From the NCBI GenBank assembly GCA_964415195.1, contig CAYPYD010000006.1, forward strand, positions 25,866 to 89,865: a stretch of DNA of 64,000 nt. Direction: 5' to 3'. Positions within the stretch are counted from its first letter, which is position 1; each line of letters starts with the position of its first letter. Below the pieces are notes generated by a model, which was not told the DNA's origin, did no database searches, and was given only the letters and a program-made list of their open reading frames with translations. Of the stretch, positions 43,765 through 53,774 are shown one piece after another. The position numbers and the translations under genes were made by a program. The DNA is from WTXA01 sp964415195 (GTDB lineage: Bacteria; Bacillota; TC1).

Positions 43765-45129
43765 ATGTTAAAAGATTATACTATAGCCAATATTATTACA
43801 CCACTAATCGAATGTGGAATTGGCATAATTAGAATAAGTGGAAATGAAGCCTTTGAGATTATCGATAAGATATTCAAGGCCTACAGTTCTTCCTATATAA
43901 AAAAAGAGAGTCATAAAGTATACCTTGGAACAATTCATAACGAAAAGGGAGACAAACTTGACGAAGTACTAGTTCTTTTGATGAAAGGACCTAATTCCTT
44001 CACTGGAGAAGATACTGTCGAGATTCATTGTCATGGCAACCCCTTCATTTTGCAGGAGACTATGAAAGTAATATTAAAAAATGGTGCCAAAAAAAGTGAA
44101 GCAGGAGAATTTACCAGACAAGCTTTTCTTAATGGAAAACTTGATTTGACTCAAAGTGAAGCTATACTAGATACTATTACGGCAAATAATCAAAAAGCAC
44201 TAACACTTTCACTTAACCAACTGGAAGGTAGCTTAAAAAACAAAATTGGTGCACTTAAGGAAGATTTGATTAGCATTATAGCTTATCTAGAAGCAACTAT
44301 TGACTTTCCTGACGATGAAATTGAAGAAAGCTACACTAACGATGTAATCAATTCTAGGATTAACAAACTCCTAGATGAAATAAATAAACTTCTTGCTTCC
44401 TATAATACTGGAAGAATAATCAAGGAAGGTATAATGACAGTAATGATCGGCCGTCCAAATGTAGGCAAGTCATCACTTATGAACGGCCTTTTAAATGAAG
44501 ATAGAGCAATTATTACTCATCTTCCAGGAACTACTAGAGATGCTATTGAAGAACAAATTAATATAGGTGATCTAGTACTAAATATTGTAGATACTGCCGG
44601 TTTTAGAGAAACTGAAGATATTATAGAAAAAATAGGTATCAAAAAAACCTATGAATATATTGATATTGCTCAACTTATTATCTTCCTGGTTGATGCCACA
44701 CAAGGGCTGACAGTTGAAGATCAACTAATGCTTGAACATTTAAGAAAGTTGGAGAAAAATTATATTATCGTTATGAATAAGGTTGATCTTATAAATATAG
44801 AGGATATTGATGCTACTGATGACATAATCTTTATATCAGCCAAGAATAGAACTGGTCTAGATGATTTAAAAAATGGAATTAAGAAATTATTCATCAAAGA
44901 TGAGATTGAAGACTACTGTATTAGCAACCTTCGTTATTATGAAAGTCTAGTAAAAGCAAAGGATGCACTTGATATGTTCCAAGAAAGTCTTGAATCCAAG
45001 TTCGTACCGGCTGACTTGCTGGCCATTGACTTAAAAGATGCCTATATTGCTTTGGCTTCAATAACAGGTGATGATTTTACAGAGGATTTATTAGATAATA
45101 TCTTTAGTAAATTTTGTATTGGTAAATAG
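43765..45129 (+). CDS. mnmE: tRNA modification GTPase MnmE
   Basis: A 454-residue GTPase that works with MnmG to add the carboxymethylaminomethyl group at U34 of some tRNAs. Folate-binding N-terminal domain, helical domain, G domain (GRPNVGKSSLMNGLL near 228; DTAGFRET), and the C-terminal CIGK motif required for catalysis. Full length, followed by mnmG after eight bases. Confidence 0.97.
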   Translation: MLKDYTIANIITPLIECGIGIIRISGNEAFEIIDKIFKAYSSSYIKKESHKVYLGTIHNEKGDKLDEVLVLLMKGPNSFTGEDTVEIHCHGNPFILQETMKVILKNGAKKSEAGEFTRQAFLNGKLDLTQSEAILDTITANNQKALTLSLNQLEGSLKNKIGALKEDLISIIAYLEATIDFPDDEIEESYTNDVINSRINKLLDEINKLLASYNTGRIIKEGIMTVMIGRPNVGKSSLMNGLLNEDRAIITHLPGTTRDAIEEQINIGDLVLNIVDTAGFRETEDIIEKIGIKKTYEYIDIAQLIIFLVDATQGLTVEDQLMLEHLRKLEKNYIIVMNKVDLINIEDIDATDDIIFISAKNRTGLDDLKNGIKKLFIKDEIEDYCISNLRYYESLVKAKDALDMFQESLESKFVPADLLAIDLKDAYIALASITGDDFTEDLLDNIFSKFCIGK

Positions 45130-45137
45130 GAGGACAA

Positions 45138-47039
45138 GTGAATTTCATAGATAATTATCAAATTATAGTTATAGGTGGAGGACATAGTGGCACTGAAGCA
45201 GCTTATGCAAGTGCAAAGTTAGGTATGTCAACTTTATTGTTAACAATAAGTTTAGATTCTATTGGTCTTATGCCTTGTAATCCATCCATCGGGGGACCTG
45301 CAAAGAGTCATCTGGTATTTGAAATTGATGCTCTAGGTGGTTTGATGGGGAAGATTGCTGATAGAACATCTATCCAGAAAAAAATACTCAACAGGAGCAA
45401 AGGGCCAGCTGTTTATGCTTTACGCGCTCAGATTAATAGATTTCTTTATTCTAGGGAAATTATCAAGGAACTAGAAAACCTGCCTAATTTAGATATTGTC
45501 CAAGGTGAAGCTAAGGACATCCTGATTAATGACCAGAATGAGATTATTGGTATTAGTTTGGCAACAGGATTGAACTATGGTGCAAAAAGTATAATTTTGG
45601 CTACAGGCACTTATTTATCATCAAAAGTAATTATAGGTGATTTTGTCAAGGAATCTGGTCCTAATGAACTAAGTAATAGTAAATACTTGGCAAGTTCCTT
45701 ACATAAACTCGGAATTATGACTCATCCTTTCAAAACAGGAACTCCACCAAGGATTCATATGGATAGTCTGACCATTGCGAATATGGAAGTTCAACCAGGT
45801 GATAGTAAGGATTACACCTTCGGTTTTGAAGAAATCGCCGGTTGCCTACCACAAGTAGACTGTTACTTGACACATACTTCAGAAAAAACAAAGAAGATAA
45901 TTGAAGATAATATAGATAAATCACCCCTTTTCTCTGGAATAATAACAGGTGTTGGACCAAGGTACTGTCCATCAATAGAAGATAAGGTGATTCGTTTTCC
46001 TGAAAAACTTAGTCATCATCTCTTTATTGAACCTGAAGGACATGATGTTAAGGAAGTCTATCTCCAAGGATTTTCCACTAGCTTGCCTGGTGATGTTCAA
46101 ATACAGATGGTTCAGTCCATAAAGGGACTTGAAGCAGCCAAGATTATGAAACTTGGCTATGCAATAGAATACGAAGTTATAAATGCAACGGAGCTTAAAT
46201 TGACACTTGAATCAAAGAAGGTGCCAAATCTCTATTTTGCAGGACAAATAAATGGAACTTCTGGCTATGAAGAAGCAGCAGCTCAGGGTTTAATTGCTGG
46301 TATTAATGCTGTTATGAAGTTAAAAGGCAAGGAACCATTAATATTGGGTAGATCCGATGGTTATATAGGGGTACTTATTGACGATCTAGTTACTAAGGGT
46401 ACTGAAGAGCCATATAGGATGTTTACCTCTAGAGCCGAGTACAGGTTATTACTTAGACAATCAAATGCAGATAGGCGTTTAACTAAATTAGGTTATACTA
46501 TAGGTCTAATATCAGATGAACGTTATGCCACTTTTTTAAAAAAGATAGAAAATATCGACTTGGAAGTTGAAAGACTAAGGAATTTGACTGTTGATTCTTC
46601 AAATGCTACAGTCAAAGAACTGATTTTAAGATCCAATAGTTCCACCTTGGAACAAAACATTAAGGCTGCAGCGCTTATTAAGAGACCTGAGATTGGCTAT
46701 ATGGATATAGCTAGCGTATATCCACCAGAGATAAATATAAGTTTGAGAGAAGCTGAAGAAGTGGAACTTCTGATAAAATATGAGGGTTATATAAAAAAGC
46801 AAATAGATCAAGTGGAGAATTTCTCTAAAGGTGAAAAAAAGATGATTCCTGATTGGCTTAAAGACTATAAAGAAATAAAGGGACTTACACGGGAAGCAAT
46901 AGAAAAGTTTAATGAGGTAAAACCACTATCTATAGGTCAAGCGAGTAGAATTTCAGGAATTACACCTGCAGATATACAAGTTCTTCTAATCTATTTGGAA
47001 CAAATAAAAAGACAGGAGACAGATAATGTTCAAAGATAA
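45138..47039 (+). CDS. mnmG: tRNA uridine-5-carboxymethylaminomethyl modification enzyme MnmG
   Basis: A 633-residue FAD-dependent partner of MnmE. It has the dinucleotide motif VIGGGHSGTEAAYASAKLG near residue 11, IGGPAKSHLVFEIDALGG, and the C-terminal helical domain with EEVELLIKYEGYIKKQ. The start is GTG with a strong GGAGGACAA ribosome site. It overlaps rsmG by 14 bases. Confidence 0.97.
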   Translation: MNFIDNYQIIVIGGGHSGTEAAYASAKLGMSTLLLTISLDSIGLMPCNPSIGGPAKSHLVFEIDALGGLMGKIADRTSIQKKILNRSKGPAVYALRAQINRFLYSREIIKELENLPNLDIVQGEAKDILINDQNEIIGISLATGLNYGAKSIILATGTYLSSKVIIGDFVKESGPNELSNSKYLASSLHKLGIMTHPFKTGTPPRIHMDSLTIANMEVQPGDSKDYTFGFEEIAGCLPQVDCYLTHTSEKTKKIIEDNIDKSPLFSGIITGVGPRYCPSIEDKVIRFPEKLSHHLFIEPEGHDVKEVYLQGFSTSLPGDVQIQMVQSIKGLEAAKIMKLGYAIEYEVINATELKLTLESKKVPNLYFAGQINGTSGYEEAAAQGLIAGINAVMKLKGKEPLILGRSDGYIGVLIDDLVTKGTEEPYRMFTSRAEYRLLLRQSNADRRLTKLGYTIGLISDERYATFLKKIENIDLEVERLRNLTVDSSNATVKELILRSNSSTLEQNIKAAALIKRPEIGYMDIASVYPPEINISLREAEEVELLIKYEGYIKKQIDQVENFSKGEKKMIPDWLKDYKEIKGLTREAIEKFNEVKPLSIGQASRISGITPADIQVLLIYLEQIKRQETDNVQR

Positions 47040-47733
47040 ATTACTTAAATACTATAAAAACATAACTCCTGAACAATTAGAGATGCTCTATGAGTATTAT
47101 ATATTACTTGTTGATCATTCCAAGCAATATAATTTGACAGCAATTAAAGAAGAGGACGAAATAGTTGTTAAACACTATTACGATTCACTAATCTTTAATG
47201 AAGCACTAGAGCTAGCTAATGGAGCTGAATTAAATGTATTAGACATGGGTACAGGTGCTGGTTTTCCAGGGCTTGTTGCTGCAATCATGAATAAATCATG
47301 TCATTTTACTTTAGTTGATTCAGTAGGTAAGAAAGTCAACTTTATCAAGATAGTCGTTGAGAAGTTAAAATTAGAAAATGTAATGGCTATACATGCAAGA
47401 AGTGAAGCCCTTGGTCAAGACCCAATCTATAGAGAGAGTTTTGATATAGGTGTTGCTCGTAGTGTTGCCTATCTACCTGCCCTTAGCGAATATCTTTTAC
47501 CTCTTATTAAGTTAGGTGGTAGAATGATAGTCACCAAGGAAGCACCTTATGCTGACGAATTAGCAGACAGCACGAAAGCCTTAAAGATTTTAGGAGGTAA
47601 GCTAGAAAAAGAACTAGCCTACGAATTACCCGATTATGGTAATAATCGAGTTCTTCTTACCTTTATTAAAGATCAGAAAACACCAATAGAATATCCACGT
47701 AGAGAGGGTATTCCAACAAGAAAGCCTATTTAG
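47026..47733 (+). CDS. rsmG: 16S rRNA (guanine527-N7)-methyltransferase RsmG
   Basis: A 235-residue SAM-dependent methyltransferase acting on 16S rRNA G527. SAM motif LDMGTGAGFPGLVAAIM near residue 73, and ARSVAYLPALSEYLLPL. ATG starts inside mnmG. Its stop codon is followed at once by the parS-containing hairpin at 47733-47760. Confidence 0.95.
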   Translation: MFKDKLLKYYKNITPEQLEMLYEYYILLVDHSKQYNLTAIKEEDEIVVKHYYDSLIFNEALELANGAELNVLDMGTGAGFPGLVAAIMNKSCHFTLVDSVGKKVNFIKIVVEKLKLENVMAIHARSEALGQDPIYRESFDIGVARSVAYLPALSEYLLPLIKLGGRMIVTKEAPYADELADSTKALKILGGKLEKELAYELPDYGNNRVLLTFIKDQKTPIEYPRREGIPTRKPI

Positions 47734-47760
47734 AATGTTTCACGTGAAACATTCTTTTTT
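47733..47760 (+). terminator. parS site 1, also a terminator hairpin
   Basis: Perfect parS TGTTTCACGTGAAACA at 47736-47751, extended by flanking bases to a stem AGAATGTTTCAC/GTGAAACATTCT and followed by seven T. It is a candidate ParB loading site and at the same time a rho-independent terminator for the rsmG message. Confidence 0.9.
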
Positions 47761-47812
47761 TATTTTTATTATGTTATAATTTAAACTGCACAAATAAAAT
47801 TTAGAGGTAAAA

Positions 47813-48568
47813 ATGAAAACAATAGCAATTATCAACCAAAAAGGTGGAGTAGCCAAGACAACTAGTACAATTAATCTAGCAGCCTATCTTGCTCTCGAAG
47901 GTAAAAAGACCTTGATTATAGACTTGGATCCTCAAGGAAATGCAACAAGCGGCTTAGGAATTAATAGATTCGATCTACCAAGATGCTTATATGATGCCTT
48001 GATAGATGGTCTTTCATTTAGAGATGTACTTGTAAAAACAAAGGTAAAAAATCTTGATTTATTACCAGCAACTATATCTTTGGCAGGAGCTGAGATAGAA
48101 ATGGTAAATATGGAAAATAGAGAATATCTTTTAAAAAGGATAGTTGATGAAATAACAGGGTATGACTTTATATTAATAGATTGTCCTCCATCCTTAGGTC
48201 TTCTTACAATAAACGCACTTACAGCATCAGACCAATATATAGTCCCTATACAATGTGAGTATTACGCACTTGAAGGGCTAGGTCAACTTCTAAAAACTGT
48301 GGATTTGATTAAGCGGGGTCTTAATCCAGATCTAGAATTAAGTGGAGCCTTGATGACAATGTACAATAGTACCTTGAATCTATCATCACAAGTAGTGGCT
48401 GAAGTTAGAGCATTCTTTAAGGAAAAGGTATTTGATACAGTTATTCCAAGAAGTGTCAGATTATCTGAAGCGCCAAGTTATGGTGAAGCAATATCTTCAT
48501 ATGCACCAACATCAAAAGGAGCTGTTGCCTATGGGGCTTTAGCTAAGGAGGTAATTAAACGTGGTTAA
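47813..48568 (+). CDS. parA: Chromosome partitioning ATPase ParA/Soj
   Basis: A 251-residue ATPase of chromosome segregation. Deviant Walker A NQKGGVAKTTSTINLA near residue 8, Walker B LLIDCPPSLGLLT near 120. It acts with ParB to move or load origin regions and in related bacteria controls DnaA. It overlaps parB by eight bases. A TATAAT-like sequence lies upstream at about 47770. Confidence 0.96.
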   Translation: MKTIAIINQKGGVAKTTSTINLAAYLALEGKKTLIIDLDPQGNATSGLGINRFDLPRCLYDALIDGLSFRDVLVKTKVKNLDLLPATISLAGAEIEMVNMENREYLLKRIVDEITGYDFILIDCPPSLGLLTINALTASDQYIVPIQCEYYALEGLGQLLKTVDLIKRGLNPDLELSGALMTMYNSTLNLSSQVVAEVRAFFKEKVFDTVIPRSVRLSEAPSYGEAISSYAPTSKGAVAYGALAKEVIKRG

Positions 48569-49412
48569 AAAAGGCTTGGGAAGAGGTTTATCAGCCCTAA
48601 TACCAGAAAACGAATCATCCGCTAACGCTGATGGAAGGGTTTTAATGCTACCTATAGATTTAATAAAAGCTAACCCTGATCAACCAAGAAAAAGATTTTC
48701 TCCTGATTCACTTAAAGAACTAGCTGAATCAATAAAAGAGAACGGCGTAATACAACCACTTATTGTTACTAAAAGAGAGGGCGTCTATTACCTTATAGCC
48801 GGAGAAAGAAGATTAAGAGCTTCCGCTTTAGCCGGTTTATCAGAAGTGCCAGGCATTATCAGAGATATGGATGATGTTAATTCTGCAGCTATTGCAATAA
48901 TTGAAAATATTCAAAGAGAAAACCTATCCCCAATTGAAGAGAGTATTGCCTATCAAAAATTAATTGATAGTTATTTGTTAACACAAGATATGTTGGCTAT
49001 AAAACTAGGTAAAAGCAGAACCTATATAACTAATTCTCTAAGATTACTACATTTACCAGGGGAAGTGAAAGCTTATATTGAAGATGGTTTGATCTCTTCA
49101 AGTCATGGAAGAAGTATACTTTCAGTTTCTAGTGAATATCAATTAGAATTGGCTAATTATATTATTAAACATAAACTTAGCGTTAGAGAAACTGAAACGC
49201 TTGTTAAAGATTTTACTATCGAGCGAATCAGACCTCATAAAAATACCATTAAAGTAGAAAAGGATATTCATATTAGAGATGTCGAGATGAGACTAGAAGG
49301 ATCATTTGGTACAAAAGTTTCGATAAAAGGAAAAAATAAGGGGTCAATAACATTAGATTATTATACTAAGGAAGATCTTATGAGGATCACAGATCTACTT
49401 TTATCAAAATAA
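48561..49412 (+). CDS. parB: Chromosome partitioning protein ParB/Spo0J
   Basis: A 283-residue CTPase/DNA-binding protein that loads at parS and spreads. It begins with KKGLGRGLSALIPE, has the GERRLRASALAG and ENIQRENLSPIEE motifs of the ParB N domain, a helix-turn-helix near residues 135-160, and a C-terminal dimerisation part. The GTG start overlaps parA. Two perfect parS sites flank the pair, ~75 bases before parA and ten bases after parB. Confidence 0.96.
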   Translation: MVKKGLGRGLSALIPENESSANADGRVLMLPIDLIKANPDQPRKRFSPDSLKELAESIKENGVIQPLIVTKREGVYYLIAGERRLRASALAGLSEVPGIIRDMDDVNSAAIAIIENIQRENLSPIEESIAYQKLIDSYLLTQDMLAIKLGKSRTYITNSLRLLHLPGEVKAYIEDGLISSSHGRSILSVSSEYQLELANYIIKHKLSVRETETLVKDFTIERIRPHKNTIKVEKDIHIRDVEMRLEGSFGTKVSIKGKNKGSITLDYYTKEDLMRITDLLLSK

Positions 49413-49421
49413 TTAATTGAA

Positions 49422-49437
49422 TGTTTCACGTGAAACA
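49422..49437. other. parS site 2
   Basis: Perfect TGTTTCACGTGAAACA, ten bases after the parB stop and 12 bases before the next gene's ATG. Here no T-run follows, so it is not a terminator. Confidence 0.92.
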
Positions 49438-49449
49438 ATTGAGGAGAAT

Positions 49450-50496
49450 ATGCTTACACCATACATCTATATAAATTATAGAAAAATGTTAGAGAATATA
49501 AAAACGATGGCAGACTTAGCGAGAGAAGCAGATGTTGACCTTAGACCACATTGTAAAAGCCATAAGACTGTAGAAATTGCCAAGCAACAAATTAGATTTG
49601 GTGCCTCTGGTATAACTGCATCAACTTTAAAAGAGGTTGGAATGCTTATCAAGGGGGGCATCGATTCAATTACCTTAGCCTATCCTCTAATCGGTGATGA
49701 AAAAATTAATAATTATCTAAAACTTGGAAAAAACATTGATCTAAGAACAATAGTACTTGATTTTGAACATGCAAAGTACTTAACAAGATTTTTCAGCAGA
49801 AAAAATCCTCTTATAGCATATCTTAAAGTAGATTGTGGCTTAAAAAGACTTGGTATACAACCTGAAGATATTGAATCAGTGATTGAGCAAATATCAGAAT
49901 TAGATAATATTATATTAGTAGGGCTTTTGACCCATGGTGGCCAAAGCTATAGTGGTCTTATATCTAAAGAGGTAGTGGCTAAAGTTGAAGCTGCAGCAGT
50001 TCTTAGTCATAAACTTCCTTCATTGTTAGCTTCTGCTGGTTCAACTCCAACAGCTAAGGATCTATTAAAAATACCGGGAATTGATGAAATAAGACCTGGA
50101 AATTATGTCTTTTATGACAATACGATGATTAATCTTGGTGTTTGTAGTGTGAATGAATGTTCCCTTTTTGTTAAATCTACCATACTTGCAATTTATAAAG
50201 ATTATATGGTCATAGATGCAGGTAGCAAGTCCTTGTCAAGTGACAGTGGAGTTCACGGTAATAATTTACTTAAAGGCTTTGGCTTAGTTGTAGAGGATAA
50301 AACTTTGATAATCGAAAGATTATCAGAAGAACATGGGATAGTAACAGGCAATGGAATAAATAACTTTAAAGTCGGTGATTATCTTACAATAATACCCAAC
50401 CATGCATGTTCAGTTGTGAACTTATTTGATGAAATGCATGTATTTGATGGTAATAAACTTTTTGATAGCTATAAAATCAGAGGTAGGGGGCATTAA
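49450..50496 (+). CDS. D-threonine aldolase / D-serine dehydratase-like PLP enzyme
   Basis: A 348-residue fold-type III PLP enzyme. The PLP-binding Lys is in LRPHCKSHKTVEIAKQQ, in an alanine-racemase-like TIM barrel. The C-terminal beta domain has PNHACSVVNLFDE, the His-x-Cys metal site of the D-serine dehydratase/D-threonine aldolase group. It should act on a D-amino acid with a divalent metal. A TTG at 49417 in frame lies in the parS region and lacks a ribosome site, so ATG 49450 after GAGGAG is used. Its stop codon touches the selA start, hence cotranscription. Exact substrate unknown. Confidence 0.85.
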   Translation: MLTPYIYINYRKMLENIKTMADLAREADVDLRPHCKSHKTVEIAKQQIRFGASGITASTLKEVGMLIKGGIDSITLAYPLIGDEKINNYLKLGKNIDLRTIVLDFEHAKYLTRFFSRKNPLIAYLKVDCGLKRLGIQPEDIESVIEQISELDNIILVGLLTHGGQSYSGLISKEVVAKVEAAAVLSHKLPSLLASAGSTPTAKDLLKIPGIDEIRPGNYVFYDNTMINLGVCSVNECSLFVKSTILAIYKDYMVIDAGSKSLSSDSGVHGNNLLKGFGLVVEDKTLIIERLSEEHGIVTGNGINNFKVGDYLTIIPNHACSVVNLFDEMHVFDGNKLFDSYKIRGRGH

Positions 50497-51891
50497 ATGA
50501 AAGACTTATTCAGAAAAATAAAGAAAGTTGATAAACTTTTGCAGCTACCAGAATTTGAAGGCTTGCGAGATATTTATAGTGACTCCTATTTAATGGATTC
50601 TATTAAACAAGGAATTGCATTAACTAGAAAAAAAATAACTGATGGACAATTAACTGATGGTGATAATATTGATTCATCAATCATATCAGAAACAATAAAA
50701 TATATTGCAAAAGAACAAAAACCAAATTTACAAAAAGTCTTAAACTGTACTGGCACTGTACTTCATACAAATCTAGGCAGAGCAATTCTTTCCAACAAAG
50801 CTAGGGAAAACCTATACAACTTAGCAGACCAATATTCAAATCTTGAATGGAATCTAGAATCTGGAACAAGAGGTTCAAGATATGATCATATAACAGATCT
50901 ATTAAGAAAACTAACTGGATGTGAAGATTCCTTAGTGGTAAACAACAATGCTGCTGCTGTCCTTCTAATTTTAACAGCATTAAGTAAAGGCAAAGAGTCA
51001 ATAGTCTCTAGAGGTGAACTAGTTGAAATTGGTGGTTCATTTAGAATCCCAAATGTTATGGATTTCGGTGGAGCCATATTAAAAGAAGTCGGAACAACCA
51101 ATAAGACACATTTATTTGACTATGAGGAAAATATAAATAAAAATACAGCTCTCATGGTAAAAGTACATAACAGCAATTACACTATTAACGGCTTTACTAA
51201 GACTATTGCCGCAGAAGAATTAGTTCCTTTAAGCAAAAAAAAGAAAGTTCCTATCTACTATGACTTAGGGAGTGGTGCCTTATTTGATTTTTCGCCTTAT
51301 GGTATAGCAGAACCTACTGTCAAGCAACTTATAACCAGTGGCGTAGATATACTATCATTTAGTGGTGACAAGCTTTTAGGAGGACCACAAGGTGGAATTA
51401 TAGTTGGTAAGAAAAAGCTAATAGATAAAATAAAGAAAAACCAATTCTTAAGAGCCGTAAGAGTAGATAAACTAACCCTTTCAGCCTTAGAAGGTACACT
51501 ATTAGAATATTTAGATATGGAAAAGGTTAGAGTTGATAACCCTACAATCAATATGTTAACCATAAGTCTTGAAGAATTGAAAGAAAAAGCCTTAACCCTT
51601 TCTAAAATGTTCATAGTAGCAGGTATTGATTTTGATATCAAGAGAATAAATTCTTTGTCTGGTGGAGGTTCTCTCCCTGACAAAAAATTTCCATCCTACA
51701 GTATTGTTCTGAAGAACGAAGAAGGTACAAGCATTCCTAAGTTAGTTGATAACTTAAGATTCAATAAACTTCCAATAATTGTTAGAGTAAAGGACAACCA
51801 ACTGATAATGGATCTAAGAACAATCAAAAAAGAAGATTTTAAAATCCTTGTATCAGAATTTTCAAGAATATACTTTGGAGAAATATTATGA
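50497..51891 (+). CDS. selA: L-seryl-tRNA(Sec) selenium transferase
   Basis: A 464-residue PLP enzyme that makes selenocysteinyl-tRNA from seryl-tRNA and selenophosphate. SelA features: LNCTGTVLHTNLGRA near residue 82, NNNAAAVLLIL near 145, and the PLP Lys in LSFSGDKLLGGPQGGII near 290. It overlaps selB by four bases. tRNA-Sec (selC) and selD are not in the window. Confidence 0.96.
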   Translation: MKDLFRKIKKVDKLLQLPEFEGLRDIYSDSYLMDSIKQGIALTRKKITDGQLTDGDNIDSSIISETIKYIAKEQKPNLQKVLNCTGTVLHTNLGRAILSNKARENLYNLADQYSNLEWNLESGTRGSRYDHITDLLRKLTGCEDSLVVNNNAAAVLLILTALSKGKESIVSRGELVEIGGSFRIPNVMDFGGAILKEVGTTNKTHLFDYEENINKNTALMVKVHNSNYTINGFTKTIAAEELVPLSKKKKVPIYYDLGSGALFDFSPYGIAEPTVKQLITSGVDILSFSGDKLLGGPQGGIIVGKKKLIDKIKKNQFLRAVRVDKLTLSALEGTLLEYLDMEKVRVDNPTINMLTISLEELKEKALTLSKMFIVAGIDFDIKRINSLSGGGSLPDKKFPSYSIVLKNEEGTSIPKLVDNLRFNKLPIIVRVKDNQLIMDLRTIKKEDFKILVSEFSRIYFGEIL

Positions 51892-53771
51892 GTTTTTATA
51901 TAGTAGGCACTGCAGGTCATATTGACCATGGTAAAACTGAACTGGCAAAAGCTCTTACAGGGATACAAACAGATAGATTAAAAGAAGAACAACAAAGAGG
52001 TATGTCAATAAAACTTGGCTTTGCTCCTCTTAAGCTTACAGACGAGATTACTTTAGGGCTAGTAGACGTACCAGGACATGAAAAATTCATTCAACAAATG
52101 CTTTCAGGTGCTTCTGGTATGGATCTTGTGTTATTGGTAATTGCAGCCACTGAAGGTATAATGCCTCAAACAAAGGAACATATTGATATAATTTCATTAC
52201 TTGGAATTAATAATGTCATAGTTGCCTTAACAAAGAAAAGTTTGGTGGATGAGGATTTCTTGGAACTGGTAATTGATGATATCCAAGTTTATCTTGAAGA
52301 TAGAGGCTATCTAAATACCCCAATAATACCAGTTGACAGTATCAATCATGAGGGCATAGACACGCTGAAAGACAAGCTTCGTGAAATGATAATGGCTTTA
52401 CCATCCAAAGACCTTGGAAACTACCCAAGACTTCCCATTGATAGAGTATTCACCCTTCAAGGTCATGGTACAGTTGTAACAGGCACACTTTGGAGTGGAG
52501 AAATATCAAAAGGAGACCAACTTAATGTATTCCCTATTGACCAAAAAGTAAAAGTTAGAAATATCCAGGTACATAACAAGAATGTAGAAACTGCCTATGC
52601 AGGACAAAGAGTCGCCTTGAATATACCTGACCTTTCAATTAAAGAAATACCATCTGGGTCAGTGCTTTTAAAAGAAAATATAATCCAACCAACCTATAAG
52701 GTTAGCGGAGTTTTTACTTTACTTAAAGATAAACAAAGTATGCATAATCTCGATAAGATAAGAATTCATCTAGGAACAGGTGAAACCACAGGCAAACTTA
52801 TCCTTCTTGAAAGTGATGACATCTACCCTGGTGAGGAAAAACTAGCAGGTCTTTACTTGGACAAAGCACTGGGGACAGTTTATGGTGATAATCTAATCAT
52901 CAGAAAAGAAAACGCCAGTGAAACATTGGGTGGTTTTAAAATAATTGAAGCTTCTCCAATTAAGTTTAAAAGAATGGATAAGGATTTTATTAATGAATTA
53001 AGGAAAAAGTCAGAAGGCTCTATGGAAGATAAGCTCATTTCTCTTATATATAACTATCCTTTCATATCACTGGATGAGGTTTCCCTTAAATTAGCGATAA
53101 GCAAGGATGAAATTCAAGAATTGGTTACAAATAGCGGTGGAAAAATACTTGCATTTGATAATCAATATCTACTTAAGGAAAAAAAGATTAATCTAGTTGA
53201 AGATATATTGGAGTATATTAGTGATAAATTAGATAAAACGCCCCTAGTTCCTGGAGTTGCAAAAGAAGAGATAAGATCTAGATTCTTTAAGAAACAATCC
53301 CAAAAGAACTTCAATAACATTATTAAACTATTGATGGGATCTGAATTAGAATCAACAGGTGAATTACTAAGAGCAAAAGGTTATGTTGTAAAACTTAGTA
53401 AGGATGATCAGAAATTTACCGATAAGATTATAGAGATTTTTTCTAAAGATGGTTTAAATGTAAAAAACCCCAAAGAAATGGCAGAGTTAATAAAACTTCC
53501 TTATGAAAAGTATATTAAGTACCATAATTATTTAATGGATATTGGAGAACTTATCAAAATTGATGAAAACATTTATTTAACAAAATATATTTATGAGGAT
53601 GCTATAAATAAAATAAAGGATTACTGTTTAACTAATGAATCTATTGAAATAGCTACTGCAAAGGATATACTTAGTACATCTAGGAAATACATTGTTCCAT
53701 TCTTAGAACATCTAGATTATATCAAGATAACAAAGAGATTAGAAAATAAAAGGGTATTAACAAGGAGGTAA
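51888..53771 (+). CDS. selB: Selenocysteine-specific elongation factor SelB
   Basis: A 627-residue GTPase delivering selenocysteinyl-tRNA to UGA codons marked by a SECIS element. G1 GTAGHIDHGKTELAKALTG, G2 region RGMSIKLGFAPL, G3 DVPGHEKFIQQM, then EF-Tu-like domains and four winged-helix modules in the last 250 residues. ATGA overlap with selA shows coupling. Its presence implies selenoproteins elsewhere in the genome; none is evident here. Confidence 0.96.
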   Translation: MSFYIVGTAGHIDHGKTELAKALTGIQTDRLKEEQQRGMSIKLGFAPLKLTDEITLGLVDVPGHEKFIQQMLSGASGMDLVLLVIAATEGIMPQTKEHIDIISLLGINNVIVALTKKSLVDEDFLELVIDDIQVYLEDRGYLNTPIIPVDSINHEGIDTLKDKLREMIMALPSKDLGNYPRLPIDRVFTLQGHGTVVTGTLWSGEISKGDQLNVFPIDQKVKVRNIQVHNKNVETAYAGQRVALNIPDLSIKEIPSGSVLLKENIIQPTYKVSGVFTLLKDKQSMHNLDKIRIHLGTGETTGKLILLESDDIYPGEEKLAGLYLDKALGTVYGDNLIIRKENASETLGGFKIIEASPIKFKRMDKDFINELRKKSEGSMEDKLISLIYNYPFISLDEVSLKLAISKDEIQELVTNSGGKILAFDNQYLLKEKKINLVEDILEYISDKLDKTPLVPGVAKEEIRSRFFKKQSQKNFNNIIKLLMGSELESTGELLRAKGYVVKLSKDDQKFTDKIIEIFSKDGLNVKNPKEMAELIKLPYEKYIKYHNYLMDIGELIKIDENIYLTKYIYEDAINKIKDYCLTNESIEIATAKDILSTSRKYIVPFLEHLDYIKITKRLENKRVLTRR

Positions 53772-53774
53772 AAA

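Noticed and set aside
49417..49449. TTG start 33 bases upstream of the D-amino-acid enzyme ATG
   Set aside because: This stretch is the parS site; the peptide it would encode is just parS read in frame, and the ribosome site GAGGAG lies after it.
50497..53771. selC (tRNA-Sec) or an in-frame UGA selenoprotein near selA-selB
   Set aside because: The genes are packed without room for a 90-base tRNA, and no broken reading frame with a UGA plus hairpin was seen.
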